A stretch of DNA of 64,000 nt from Zingiber officinale (Eukaryota > Streptophyta > Magnoliopsida > Zingiberales > Zingiberaceae): NCBI RefSeq assembly GCF_018446385.1, contig NC_055990.1:29845891-29909890 (forward strand), given 5' to 3'. The notes below the pieces were generated by a model that ran no database searches, had not been told where the DNA came from, and was given only the letters and a program-made list of their open reading frames with translations. This document shows, piece after piece, positions 10,612 to 21,392 of this stretch. The number at the start of each line of letters is the position of its first letter. The stretch's first letter is position 1. The translations under genes and the position numbers were made by a program.

Positions 10612-13146
10612 TGTTAGAGTGTATACTAAAAGCCTAGCTTTTGGTATAAATATTTATCTAGAAATAAGAATCACATTGGTCAAATGTCTACATTTATGAT
10701 ATATGTAGTTGTTCAATTAATTTATATTGTAGATAACATGGTGTGTGGTGTCACACACAGAGGATCATGTTATCAGTACCTTATAAATTATAAACAGTAA
10801 CTCACGACCATAATGGAAAGGAACAAACCATTGGAAGGTCGTAGTGTAATTAGGTATTAGTTTATCTTAATTATATAATTACACTAGTACACTTAGAGTG
10901 TATTGAGTAGGACCATTAGAGGTCGTTTCTTTTATACTGACTTTATAAAGAAACAAAGACCTCAGTTATTATGGAAGTGTGTGCTCTTAATCCTAATATA
11001 ATAACAAGCACATATATTTGATATTTATTTCTTTAATTTATCAATGGGTGAGATTTAGTTCGATGAATCAATAAGCCCGATAAGTTGGGAAATGATATCA
11101 CTTATAGTGTGTATTGTTGATTATAGAAGGAAAATGTCCTCAAGAGGAGCTCATAAGGATTGTCATGTTAAACCCTGCAGGTGGACTTAGTCCGACATGA
11201 CGATAAGGTTGAGTGGTACTACTCTTGGACTAAGATATTAATTAAATGAGTTGTCAGTAACTCGCTTAATTAATGGACATTTGACATCTTAAACACAGGG
11301 AGACTAACACACTCATAATAAGTAGGAGCCCAAAATGTAATTAGTTCTTTAGTGGAATGAATTATTATTGATGGAATTAAGTTGTGTGTTCGGGGCGAAC
11401 ACGGGAAGCTTAATTTCATCGGGAGACATAAACCAATTCCTCCTCTCGGTCCCTATCGTAGCCTCTTGTATATAGAGATTTATACCCACCACATACCCAC
11501 CTTCTTACCCAACCAATAGGGGTCGGCCAAGCTAAGCTTGAAGCTCAAGCTTAGGGCCGGCCAAGCCTAAAGGTTGGCCTTAAGGTGGCCGACCAATAGC
11601 TTGGAGCCCAAGCTTAGGTGGTCGGCCACATCATATTAAAAAGGATTTTTTTTTAAAAAATTATTTCTTATGTGGATATCATAGTTTTAAAAGGGAGTTT
11701 AAAAATTAAATCTTTCCTTTTAAAGCTTTCTACAAAAGATTAAGAAAAGATTTGAAATCTTTCCTTATTTGTAGATTGAAAGGAGATTTTATTTTTAAGA
11801 AAAACTTTCCTTTTTAACCATGATTATAATTTAAAAGAGAAGTTTAAAAATTAAATATTCTTTTTTATTAGTTTCTACAAAAGATTAAGAAAAGATTTGA
11901 TATCTTTCCTTATTTGTAGATTGAAAAGAGATTTTAATTTTTAGATATAACTTTCCTTTTGGAAATTATCCACATGTTTAAAGAAAGATTTAATTTATAA
12001 AATTTCCTTTTATTAACCAATCATGAAGGATAAAATTATTGGAGAAATTTTATAAATTTCTAGAAACAAATTAGGAAGTTTTAATTCTTGTGTGAATTAA
12101 ATTTTCCTTGTTTTGGGAATTAGAAGTGGCCAGCCATTATTATTAAAAGAAGAAAATTTTTTTAATTAAAATAATTTTTCTTTTTTATGACAAAAGAATT
12201 AAGGAATTTTTATTAAAATTTCCTTATTTGTCAAGACCAAGGATTATAAAAGAGGGGTAGAGGTGCCTTCAGGGTGATCAACTCTATTATATTCTTCCTC
12301 TCTTTTCCTCCTTGGTGGCCGGCCCTAGCTTCTTCCTCTTCTCTTCTTCTTATGGCCGGCGGCAACCTCTCTTGGAGCTCTTAATGGTGGCCAGTTCTAG
12401 CTAGGAGAAGAAGGAGAGAAAGGTGGTTTTGTTTCTTGCATCCCTTGGAGCTTGGTGGTGGTGGTCGGACCTCTACTTCTCTTGGAGAATTGTGGTGGCC
12501 GAAACTTGCAAGGAAGAAGAAGGTGCTTGGTGGTTCTCATCTCGGAAGATCGTTGCCCACACAACGTCCGAGATTAGAAGAGGAATACGGTAGAAGATCA
12601 AGAGGTCTTTTTAGAAGGTATAACTAGTAATTTTTCCTTTCCGCATCATGCTAGTTATTTATGGAAATAATACCAAATACAAGAGGCTTACGATTCTAGT
12701 ATTTCGAATATGTTTTTCGATGTTGTGTTCTTTTATTTTTTCCTTTTCCTTGTGATTTGATTGTTCTTTTCGGTTAACCTAAAGTTATTTTAGGAAATTA
12801 AATATTAGCTTTCTATAAAAGGTTTTGTCTAGTCGGTGGTGGTTGCTCCCATATCCAAGAAGGTCGTGTGCCTCGCCACGTCAGTACTGGGAACCAATTA
12901 TGGAAATTAATATTTAATGAAATTAATAACTTAAGGTGATTTGGGTCGAACGTGTTAAGTTCCGCAGGAGATCCAAGTCAAAACCTAAAAGAACAAATAG
13001 ATTAAGTTTTGGATCAAACGTGTTAAGTTTCGCAGGCGATCCAAAATTTAATTTAAAAGAACACATGGTAGCTAGGAAAATGTTCAGACCTTTGTACAAA
13101 ATTTTTGTACAGTGGAACCTCTAGGTTTTACGAGTAGCAACCAACA
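10612..13146 (+). repeat. 5' LTR of copia family Z, copy 2
   Basis: Begins TGTTAGAGTG and ends GCAACCAACA, the reverse complement of the ends of copies 1, 3 and 4. TATA box 'ttataaaagagg' at 12245-12256. Two copies of the ~147-bp AT-rich repeat lie at 11690-11990. A 63-codon frame at 12436-12627 lies in the transcribed leader and recurs at 15315-15506. The 'ggccggcc/agctt' palindromic words near 11520-11630 are shared by all copies. Confidence 0.9.
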
Positions 13147-13165
13147 ATTGGTATCAGAGCTAGGG
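13147..13165 (+). promoter_or_regulatory. Primer binding site of the copia element
   Basis: Directly after the LTR comes 'attggtatcagagctaggg'. TGGTATCAGAGC is the usual plant copia complement to the 3' end of initiator tRNA-Met. This fixes the element as plus-strand. Confidence 0.9.
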
Positions 13166-15102
13166 TTTTGCCTCTGTGTATTCGGTATTAGTTTAATTAT
13201 GCACATGTCATACATAATTTAGGCAGGTTAATAGTAGGATATGCTAACTTTGTGGATGCATGATCCAACTATTATGGCTTTTAGTTATTATGTGTGTGAT
13301 TGGACCCTTGGACATGTCAAGGGCATTTATATGTGTGTGCATGATTGTATTATAAAATACAGCAGGAGCTGTATTTAGTTTGATTAGGATTTTATTTTTG
13401 ATCTAGATACATGTACATTCCTTTTATGGAATATAGGATCAAAAATGTAAAATTCTATTTATGTCGCGGATCGAATCTTGCAAAGCGTGGAACCTTCTAA
13501 GGACCAGAGGCGCAGCGGAACTAGGAGCAAGATGGATGCGACAGCTAGTCCTGGTGGCGGTGGTCAAATATGGCAGCAGCTTGGGATGACAACACACGGA
13601 GGACAACTAGAGATAAAAGTCATAATAGTTGAAAATTAGATTTTCTATTTATTGCTTTTATATTGTGCTGTGTGTGCATGTTGATTTACATATTTAGTAG
13701 GCTAGCATAGTTAAAATTCCTCATTTATAAATAACTAAGTGGGAGAGGGATTTTTTTAAGTAAACCCCATGGTCTCCATTACTGGTTTGTAAGTGATGCA
13801 AACAAGCTTGCGCGTTGGCTCTGAGTGCCTTCCTCCATAACGGATGAGCTTGTTTGTGGATCACTAGAACAGACTTCCATTTTTGGATGACTATAGGAAG
13901 TTAATTAAGAGCGTGTGATCTTCCCCAACGGAAGGGGCATAATCTTATTAATGGACTTAGTGTCAAGTAATGGTATACACTTAGACACATTTAATAGTAT
14001 CCTCCCCAACGGAGTCACTACTATCACTTGTGTGACCAAAGGGAAACCAACTATTGATTTGTCATAAAACTAGATTGGCAATATAATAAAATTAATAAAC
14101 CCCTCTTACAAATGTTTGAATTTGTATACGTCCACACTAACGTGGCATACAAGATTCATGGTGTTTGAGGTAATTTTATTTGTCAAAGGTTATATTGACA
14201 AGATAGTCAATGGGTAAAACCCTCCTCTTACAAATGATGAATTTGTATACGTCCACACTAACGTGGCATGCAAAATTCACGGTGTTTGAGGTGTTGGTGA
14301 ATTTAAATAATATTGTTTGAGGAATCAATGTTATTTTAAATTCAAAGAGTTTTGACCAAATATTTGATCAAAGACCGATCAACTATTAATTTTATTCATC
14401 ATAAAGTAAAGTTGACGAGATAATAAAATTAATGAATAAAATCTCCTCTTCGATTTTGTATACACAAAATTCATGGAGATTTTAAGGAGTTGATCTTGAC
14501 CAAATATTTTGTGATTCTTAGGATGTTTGTCAATCCCTAGTAGTCATACTATAGAAAAAGACTTAGTAGTCCCAATTGTAATGATTGGAAATAGGACTTG
14601 GACATTAAGGTAGACTGTCTTCTTAGAACTAAGAATAATTTAGGTGTATTTAATTCATTAGTTGAAACATGTCTAGTGGTGTTATCTACCAGAACCTGGA
14701 GTGTAGATACAAGATGCCATTAATCATGTCTGCAATTCATTGCAGGGTTCCAGAAAACCCGACAACTAAATGAAAGGTAAATCACCGTCCACATGGGCAC
14801 TACTGTAAAAGTGGTAGCTATTGCAGTGGGAGATGTTTATCCTTTGATAAGAATAAAATATGGATTTTAAGTAATTGTCTTTACGTACCAAGTTTAGAAA
14901 GAACCTGATTTCAGTTTCTAAACTATTATAGATATTGTGTCTATTTTGATTTTTGATAACAAAGTTGTTATCAAGAAAAATAGGGGAGTTATCTATTCTG
15001 GTACGATGGTTGACAATTTATAATCCAATAACTCCCACGATGCAACAAATGAAATTTAGTAACACATCTTCTAATTTTAAGAAAAAGCAACCTTCGGAAA
15101 TG
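13166..15102 (+). pseudogene. Copia leader and decayed gag region
   Basis: Collinear, in reverse complement, with 55070-57125 of the second family Z element. The region around 13440-13600 is a conserved leader ('gatcgaatcttgcaaagcgtggaacc'). A ~120-bp repeat carrying 'gtccacactaacgtggcat' occurs at 14131 and 14251, with a decayed third unit near 14455. The last ~100 bp enter the gag-pre-integrase region before the deletion breakpoint. No long open frame remains. Confidence 0.65.
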
Positions 15103-16027
15103 TGGTGGCCGAAACCGCTCTTATAAAAGAGGGGGTAGAGGTGCCTTCACGGGTGATCAACTCTATTATTCTTCTCCTTTCTTTTCCTCCTTGGTGGCCG
15201 GCCCTAGCTTCTTCCTCTTCTCTTCTTCTTATGGCCGGCGGCAACCTCTCTTGGAGCTCTTGATGGTGGCCAGTTCTAGCTAGGAGAAGAAGGAGAGAAA
15301 GGTGGTTTTGTTTCTTGCATCCCTTGGAGCTTGGTGGTGGTGGCCGGACCTCTACTTCTCTTGGAGAATTGTGGTGGTCGAAACTTGCAAGGAAGAAGAA
15401 GGTGCTTGGTGGTTCTCATCTCGGAAGATCGTTGCCCACACAACGTCCGAGGTTAGAAGAGGAATACGGTAGAAGATCAAGAGGTCTTTTTAGAAGGTAT
15501 AACTAGTAATTTTTCCTTTCCGCATCATGCTAGTTATTTATGGAAATAATACCAAATACAAGAGGCTTACGATTCTAGTATTTCGAATATGTTTTTCGAT
15601 GTTGTGTTCTTTTATTTTTTTTTCTTTTCCTTGTGATTTGATTGTTCTTTTCGGTTAACCTAAAGTTATTTTAGGAAATTAAATATTAGCTTTCTATAAA
15701 AGGTTTTGTCTAGTCGGTGGTGGTTGCTCCCATATCCAAGAAGGTCATGTGCCTTGTCACGTCAGTACTGGGAGCCAATTATGGAAATTAATATTTAATG
15801 AAATTAATAACTTAAGGTGATTTGGGTAGAACGTGTTAAGTTCCGCAGGAGATCCAAGTCAAAACCTAAAAGAACAAATAGATTAAGTTTTGGATCAAAC
15901 GTGTTAAGTTCCGCAGGCGATCCAAAATTTAATTTAAAAGAACACATGGTAGCTAGGAAAAGGTTCAGACCTTTGTATAAAATTTTTGTACAGTGAAACC
16001 TCTAGGTTTTACGAGTAGCAACCAACA
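15103..16027 (+). repeat. 3' LTR of the copia element, truncated to its last 0.9 kb
   Basis: Nearly identical to 12225-13146, including the TATA box 'cttataaaagaggg' near 15120, the 63-codon frame at 15315-15506, and the end GCAACCAACA. Differences from the 5' LTR are few over the shared part, for example a longer T run at 15615-15623 and 'cctcgccacg' read as 'ccttgtcacg'. This points to a fairly recent insertion. Confidence 0.88.
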
Positions 16028-16439
16028 ACTATCTCCCTACCGAACTAACCAACAAGATCATCAACCAGGAGAAACTAACTGAGTCACTACTAAACGACGT
16101 GCTTATCTATCTCGAGGAGCTCCCCTCTTTGTTTTGCATGCCTTCTTTTGTACTCTCCAGAATTTTTATAAAAAATTTTCCTAGTGTCAATGAATGAACA
16201 CATGTCCGGCGCTTCTTTACTCTGTTAAATTTTTCTAGTGTTCCTATGTATCGTCGTTCGACCCCCGTGGGGTTGTATACTGTTTTAGCATTTTGTGAAA
16301 ATTTTCTAAGTATAGTTCCCCGACTTCACTTTAGCGTGGGCCGAGTGACCTCATTTTAGTGAAGAACTACTGCTTCTAGTCACCGCTTGACTCCTTAATA
16401 AACTTACTCTCAGGTTTTATAGTAGTCGCTTGGCCTTAT

Positions 16440-16890
16440 TTGTTGTACGCTTGGGTTTATAGCCTCCGCTCGACTGTTGATGATGTAGACGGGTGTTTAT
16501 AGTAGTCGTTCAACTGCTGATGGTGTATACAGGGGTTTATAGTCATCACTCGACTATTGATGACGTAGATAGAGGTTTATAGTCATCACTCGATTGTTGA
16601 TAACTTAGACAGGGGTTTATAGTCGTCGCTCGACTATTGATGGCGTAGACAGGGGTTTATAGTCGCCACCCAGATGTTGCTCGACTGTTGACATAGATTA
16701 GGATTTATAGTCATCGCTCGACTATTGACGTAGACTAGGGTTTATAGTCGCCACTCGACTGTTGATGCAAATAGGGGTTTATAGTTGCTACTCGACTTTT
16801 GACGTAGACATGGGTTTATAGTCGTCGCTCGACTTTTGACGTAGACAAGAGTTTATAGTCACCACTCGACTTTTAACTTGGTCGATCGGT
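16440..16890. repeat. 40-bp minisatellite between integrase and antisense gene of element A
   Basis: About ten units of 'gtttatagtcgtcgctcgactattgatggcgtagacagg' type, exactly 40 bp apart in the best part (16535-16660) and shorter or degenerate at the edges. It occupies the same place as the 65-bp array of element B and the 58-bp array of element C, and shares 'tttatagtcg.cgctcgac' with the B unit. Confidence 0.85.
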
Positions 16891-16949
16891 GCAAGAGCCT
16901 GGGACACTTGTGAATTTTAATCATTGTTCACTTGCATTTACAGGACGTA

Positions 16950-18178
16950 TGCTTATACAATCTTATTCAAACTTAACTACGCACCTCTCACCTGACCCTA
17001 TAGGGTTGGAGATGATTTGTGCTCTAAGGTCGCTCTAACTTTCTCCCATCTTCATCTTGTAGATAGTAGGCTCCCAAGCAGAGTTTCTGAATGACTTTGT
17101 AGGGTCCTCCCCATGAGGCTTCTAGTCTGGTGACGTCGCCAACCGACTTCACCCTTTTTCATACCAAATCGCCGACCTAAAATGACCTGGGGATTACCCT
17201 CCGATTGTAGTTTTGCTTCATGCGTTGCCTATATGCCATGAGCCGGGTGGCAGCCTTATCCTGTACTTCGTCTACCAAGTCGAGTTCCATGAGTCTTCGT
17301 CCGACGTTTCCCTCGTCGTAGAGTTACACATGGTCAGACTCTATGCCGACTTCCACTGGAACCACCACTTCACCTTCGTACACTAGATGGAACGGGGTGA
17401 TGCAGGTCGTCTTTCTTGGTGTGGTGCGATGGACCCACAATACGTTGGAGAGTTCATTGACCTAGATACCTCCATCAAGGTCCAGCCGAGCCTGCAACCC
17501 TCTGAGGATTTCCCTATTAGTGACTTCCGTCTGGCCGTTACTCTGGGGTAAGCCACTGAGGTGAAAGCTTGTGCAATGTCATAGCTTTCACACCACTCCT
17601 TTAGCCTCCATCTTGCGAACTGTCTTCTGTTGTCTGAAACGAGCCGACGAGGGATGTCAAACTGACATAAGATATTTTGCCATATAAATTTGATGATCAT
17701 ATGCTCAGTTATCTTGGCTAGCAGCTTGAATTCCACCCACTTTGAGAAATAATCTACTGGAACGAGTAGAAATCTTTACTACCGGTCGCCATGGGAAAAG
17801 GTCCAATGATGTCCATGCCCCACTGGTCGAACGGATAAGATACTGTGGGCGTTTTATCTCCTCGGTGGGTCGATGTGGGATTTTATGATATTTTTGATAC
17901 AACAAGCAAGTGAGCACTATCTGAGCGGTATCATCTTGTAGTGTGGGTCAAAAGTATTCCACCAACAGGATCTTTCATGCCAGTGATTTGCCGCCCAGCT
18001 GACTTCCACAGGAGCTCTGATGCACTTCTTACAAGATGTATTCAACATCCTCTGATTCAACAAACTTGAGCAATGACCTTGAGAAAGCTCTTTTGTATAG
18101 TTGATCCCCAATCATGATGAAATGCCTAGCCCTCTTCTTCGACAGACGAGCTTCTTCTTGATCAGTTGGTGTGGCGCT
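16950..18178 (-). pseudogene. Element A integrase, broken
   Basis: Minus-strand integrase remnants collinear with 44262-45480 of element B. The segment 17383-17736 reads 'MIIKFIWQNILCQFDIPRRLVSDN', covering the second catalytic aspartate of the D,D-35-E triad. 17705-17917 and 17917-18111 cover the core start and the zinc-binding part ('CLLYQKYHKIPHRPTEEI' and, further upstream, the histidine side). At least three frameshifts separate these pieces. A family D LTR lies immediately upstream at 18181. Confidence 0.8.
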
Positions 18179-18180
18179 TG

Positions 18181-19454
18181 TGTAGGATCGTTGCACTAGA
18201 GGGGCGTGAATAGCGCTCGTGGGTAATTCATTTCAAAAAACATGATCGGAGATAATGCAGCGAAAAGAAAGATAGAAGGAAAAAACAAACACAGCTAACA
18301 CAGTTTATTTTTACTTGGTTCGAAGTCTGTGACGATTTTTATTTAAAGATCTGTGATCTTTGACCTCTTTCGTTGGGTAATTCACTATCAGTTCGATAAA
18401 TCTTTAAAAAGACGAATACAATGGATTTATAATTTAAGTGCAGTAATTAAAAAGTATACCAACAACTTATGGGGGTCTGGAAGGTTGCACTTTCAGTTGT
18501 TGGAGTCGCGTCACTCGGTCGTTGGAGCAGCGTCGCTGGGTCGTCGGAGCAGCGTCGCTGGGTCGTCAGAGCAGCGTCATTCGATCGTCAGAGCAGCGTC
18601 ACTCGGTGGTCAGAGTCGCGTCGTGGAGTCACAGGAACGTCTTTGGGGCAGCACACAAGAAAGTAATTGCAAATGCAAGTTGTGTATTTGGCTCTTGGTT
18701 GAATGCTGCGTATATAAGTTGTTCTGGGCGCCTGGATCCCTTCCGGGCGCTTGGACCGTGACGTCAGCCCGTCCAATCAATGCACTCCAAACTAGCGATG
18801 AGATAAGTCTTGCATTCCGGACGCCCAGACCAACTTTTTCAACTACTTATTTTCCTACAAAATAAAGTTAGTCCAGACAGTATAAAATATATGTAAAATA
18901 TGAATTTGACTGTCTTTGACTGTTCGATTCTGACTTTAAGTTTCGCTGAAACTCTAGGTCGAACTAATGCTTATTGTTCCCTCCTCGGGGGAACACGTCC
19001 TCACCTTCTCCTCTTAGGAGAGTATACCTTTTTGCCAGATCGGTCCTCCATACTGTCTGGGCTTTTCATCAGCGTCTGAGACTTCAGGTCTTCATGCTGA
19101 ACATCCATTCCACGGCCCGTCCAGACTTCCATTTAGTCCGCACCCACCAGGATTTTCACCTAGAGTCCCCAACTTTAGGATTTTGTCCAAAGTCCTCGAC
19201 CTGCCAAGACTTCGTCTTGCCTAACTGTAGTTAGAACTTTCCACCACCTAGGATTACCTCCCCCTAGGACCTAGGGTTGCCTCCCCGTAGGGTTTTCCAC
19301 CTGTCTAGAATCCACTAGGACTTTTGCCTAAGAATACTTTGGACTTTCCTATAAGTTCATTCATCCTTATTAGACAACAAGTAACCTTAACTTTGGACTT
19401 CCATTGCCATAATCAAAACTTAGGTTCGATCGTATGGTGCTCCCTGCACCAACA
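18181..19454 (+). repeat. Solo LTR-like insertion, family D copy 2
   Basis: A 1274-bp block that interrupts element A between integrase and the second RNase H. It starts TGTAGGATCG and ends GCACCAACA, and its right two thirds match 300-1012. Sequence on either side rejoins to give collinearity with 45440-45530 of element B. I see no matching 5-bp flanks (GCTTG and ACCCG), so the exact ends or the mechanism are uncertain. Contains a 22-bp minisatellite at 18501-18627. Confidence 0.65.
18501..18627. repeat. 22-bp minisatellite inside family D copy 2
   Basis: Five to six units of 'gagcagcgtcgctgggtcgtcg' with scattered changes. It is GC-rich in an otherwise AT-rich LTR. Copy 1 of the family has no such array in the part visible here. 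Confidence 0.8.
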
Positions 19455-20123
19455 ACCCGATCGAAGGAACTCTATCAGCGACGTCCTCCAATCGCATGAG
19501 AATTCTATCTCGTCCATCATGTCGATGTGTGCCACCAGTGAGACTTGTTCAATTGGCTAACCTATCATGATCGGCGATAGTGAGCTGGCTAACTTAGCCA
19601 ACTCATCCGTGGTCTGGTTGTCCGATCGGGGGATCATTTGGATAACAACTTCTTAAAAATTGACCATCAACTTTTCAAAAGCTTCGGTGTATAGCTTGAG
19701 CCAGGCATTACTTATATCAAGCATGTCCAATAGCTGCTGCGCTGTTAGCTGAGAATCCGAATGAATGAGAACTCTCATGTCTCCTACATGCCGAGCAGCC
19801 TATAATCCAGCTATCAAGGTCTTATACTTAGCTTTATTATTTGTAGCCCGATAATCTAGTCGCATAGACAACTACATCCTATCCTCCCGTAGTGAAACCA
19901 AGAGAATGTTGATCTCGCTACCTTGCCGAGTGAATAAACCATCTATATATATTTTCCAAGTTGCATATGTCTTGACGTTCTGGACCTCGGTAACAAAATT
20001 AGCTAAAGCCTGGGCCTTGATCGTCGTTTGCGGTTGATACTGTATGTCGAATTCGCTCAGCTCGATGGTTCATTTGATCAACCATCTGGATGCTTCTGGG
20101 TTAAGGAGGATTCTTTTCAGAGC
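19455..20123 (-). pseudogene. Element A second (archaeal-type) RNase H
   Basis: Minus-strand remnant collinear with 45534-46070 of element B: the 'VDGSS', 'TNNEAEYE' and 'SDSQLAAQQL' blocks of B have recognisable but mutated counterparts near 19930, 19840 and 19755. The right edge is interrupted by a MITE at 20132. It carries stops, so no product is expected. Confidence 0.7.
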
Positions 20124-20131
20124 GTTGTTGG

Positions 20132-20595
20132 TAGGGCTGCAAACGAATCAAGCCGACTCGCAAGCTTTTCGAGCCGGCTCGAAAAATTTCGATTCGTATT
20201 CGAATTTATCGAATTTGAGCCGAACTCGAACATGTTCAAACTTTTTTTTGAGCCGAACTCGAGTCCAAATTATATTATTCAAGCCGTTCGCGAGCCGTTC
20301 GCGAGCCGCTCGCGAGCCTTAATATTTATTAATATAGGTTAAATATATATTAAATAAATAAATTTCGAGCCTTTCGAACCTATTTTCGAGCAATAATTTG
20401 AATAGTTTGCGAACATGTTCGAATATTTCGAGTCGAACTCGAACTCGAGCCCTAATTCGAACTGAACTCGAACCAGACATTTTAAAATTTTCAAACTTCA
20501 AATCGAGCTCGAACTCGAATATACCTATTTCAAGCCGAATTCGAGCCTTACAGTTTTCTATATATTCGGCTCGATTCAATTCGTTTGCACCCCTA
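20132..20595. mobile_element. MITE with 8-bp duplication (hAT type)
   Basis: A 464-bp AT-rich, non-coding element. It opens 'tagggctgcaaacgaat' and closes 'attcgtttgcacccct(a)', an imperfect terminal inverted repeat of about 17 bp that extends loosely to 'agccga/tcggct'. The 8-bp sequence GTTGTTGG is repeated at 20124-20131 and 20596-20603. An 8-bp duplication with short terminal inverted repeats is the hAT signature. The interior is full of 'gagccgaactcgaa'-type words on both strands. It lies in the RNase H region of element A. Confidence 0.9.
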
Positions 20596-20603
20596 GTTGT
20601 TGG

Positions 20604-21387
20604 TCATCACTACGATCGAAGTTGATAGAAAATACGGCCGGAGTCTCCGAGCGACGAGTACTAGTGCGTAGGCTAATTTTTCGGGACTGGTGTAGCAGGA
20701 TTCTACATATTTTAATATATGACTTATAAAATATACAAGCTGTTGCTCAAGGCCATTTTGCCTCACCAATGCTGAGCCAACCATATGCTTTGTTGAGGAC
20801 AAGTAAACCCAAAGTGTCTCATCGGTGTTGGGTTTCGCTAGTACAGGTAGGGAGGTAAGGTACTCCTTAAGTTCCTCCAGCACCTTATCGCACTCCGCGT
20901 CCCACTAGAGCTTTGTCGCTCAGCGCAGTACTTTGAAGAATGGGTGACTTCGGTAGGATGATTAATTTAGAGATGAACTTTGATAATGTGGTGATTCATC
21001 TTGTTAGTCGTTGGGCCTCCTTCAAGTTGCGAGGCGGGGGCATGTCCTTTAATGTCTTCACCTTGCTCGGATTCACCTCGATCCCTCGCTCGGTGATGAT
21101 ATAGCCCAGGAAGCGGCTACTCCATCCGAACAGGCATTTGTATGGATTCAGCTTGATTCTATATGCCCTCAAAATCTGGCAAGTTTCTTTGATATATGCG
21201 TAAAGATCAGTAGCACGGAGGGATTTTATCAAAATGTCATCGATGTATACCTCCATGTTGCGATCGATCTACCGTCGGAACACCTTGTTCATCAATCTTT
21301 GATAAGTGGTGTCAGCGTTCTTCAGTCTGAATGGAATGACATTGTAGCAGTAATTTTCATCAGTCGTGATGAAGCTGACCTTCTCTT
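20604..21387 (-). pseudogene. Element A RNase H and reverse-transcriptase C-terminal half
   Basis: Minus strand. 20593-20883 reads like the reverse-transcriptase-linked RNase H ('LEELKEYLTSLPVLAKPN', 'YFISHILKYVESCYTSPEKL'). 20996-21256 has the reverse-transcriptase active site 'VYIDDILIKS' followed by 'GYIITERGIEVNPSKVKTL'. 21269-21390 reads 'CYNVIPFRLKNADTTYQRLM'. Frameshifts occur between these parts, and a TRIM inserted at 21393 separates it from the N-terminal half. The catalytic box is YIDD. Confidence 0.85.
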
Positions 21388-21392
21388 GATCT

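Larger units (their letters stand above)
10612..16027 (+). mobile_element. Copia family Z element, internally deleted, with ACTAT duplications
   Basis: Plus-strand Ty1/copia derivative with a complete 5' LTR (10612-13146), primer binding site, 1.95 kb of leader/gag-region sequence, and the last ~0.9 kb of the 3' LTR ending at 16027. The perfect 5-bp duplication ACTAT at 10607-10611 and 16028-16032 shows that the two outer ends are those of one insertion. One internal deletion removed all of pol and the first ~1.6 kb of the 3' LTR. The breakpoint, near 15103, joins a gag-pre-integrase-region sequence ('KKKQPSEM' frame) to mid-LTR. Confidence 0.9.
7440..16130 (+). pseudogene. Element A antisense additional gene, C-terminal fragments in three pieces
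   Basis: Three pieces (7440-7860, 10459-10611, 16033-16130) line up with the coiled-coil and C-terminal part of the antisense gene of element B (42840-43459). Readable stretches include 'EQLTGEVAQLKADLERNSE' and, after a shift, 'LRAIEDLDIKNKEVQVLAQN', matching 'ISDLEKKNVEARGLEQK' of B. The last piece has 'DVLIYLEELP' like the B terminus 'DLYEYLE'. A copia LTR at 7861-10453 and a deleted copia element at 10612-16027 split it. The N-terminal Transposase_28-like domain is missing. Several frameshifts make it nonfunctional. Confidence 0.7.

Noticed and set aside
20028-20625. Overlapping frames in both strands around 20.0-20.6 kb
   Set aside because: They are readings through the MITE at 20132-20595, whose word repeats are free of stops in several frames.
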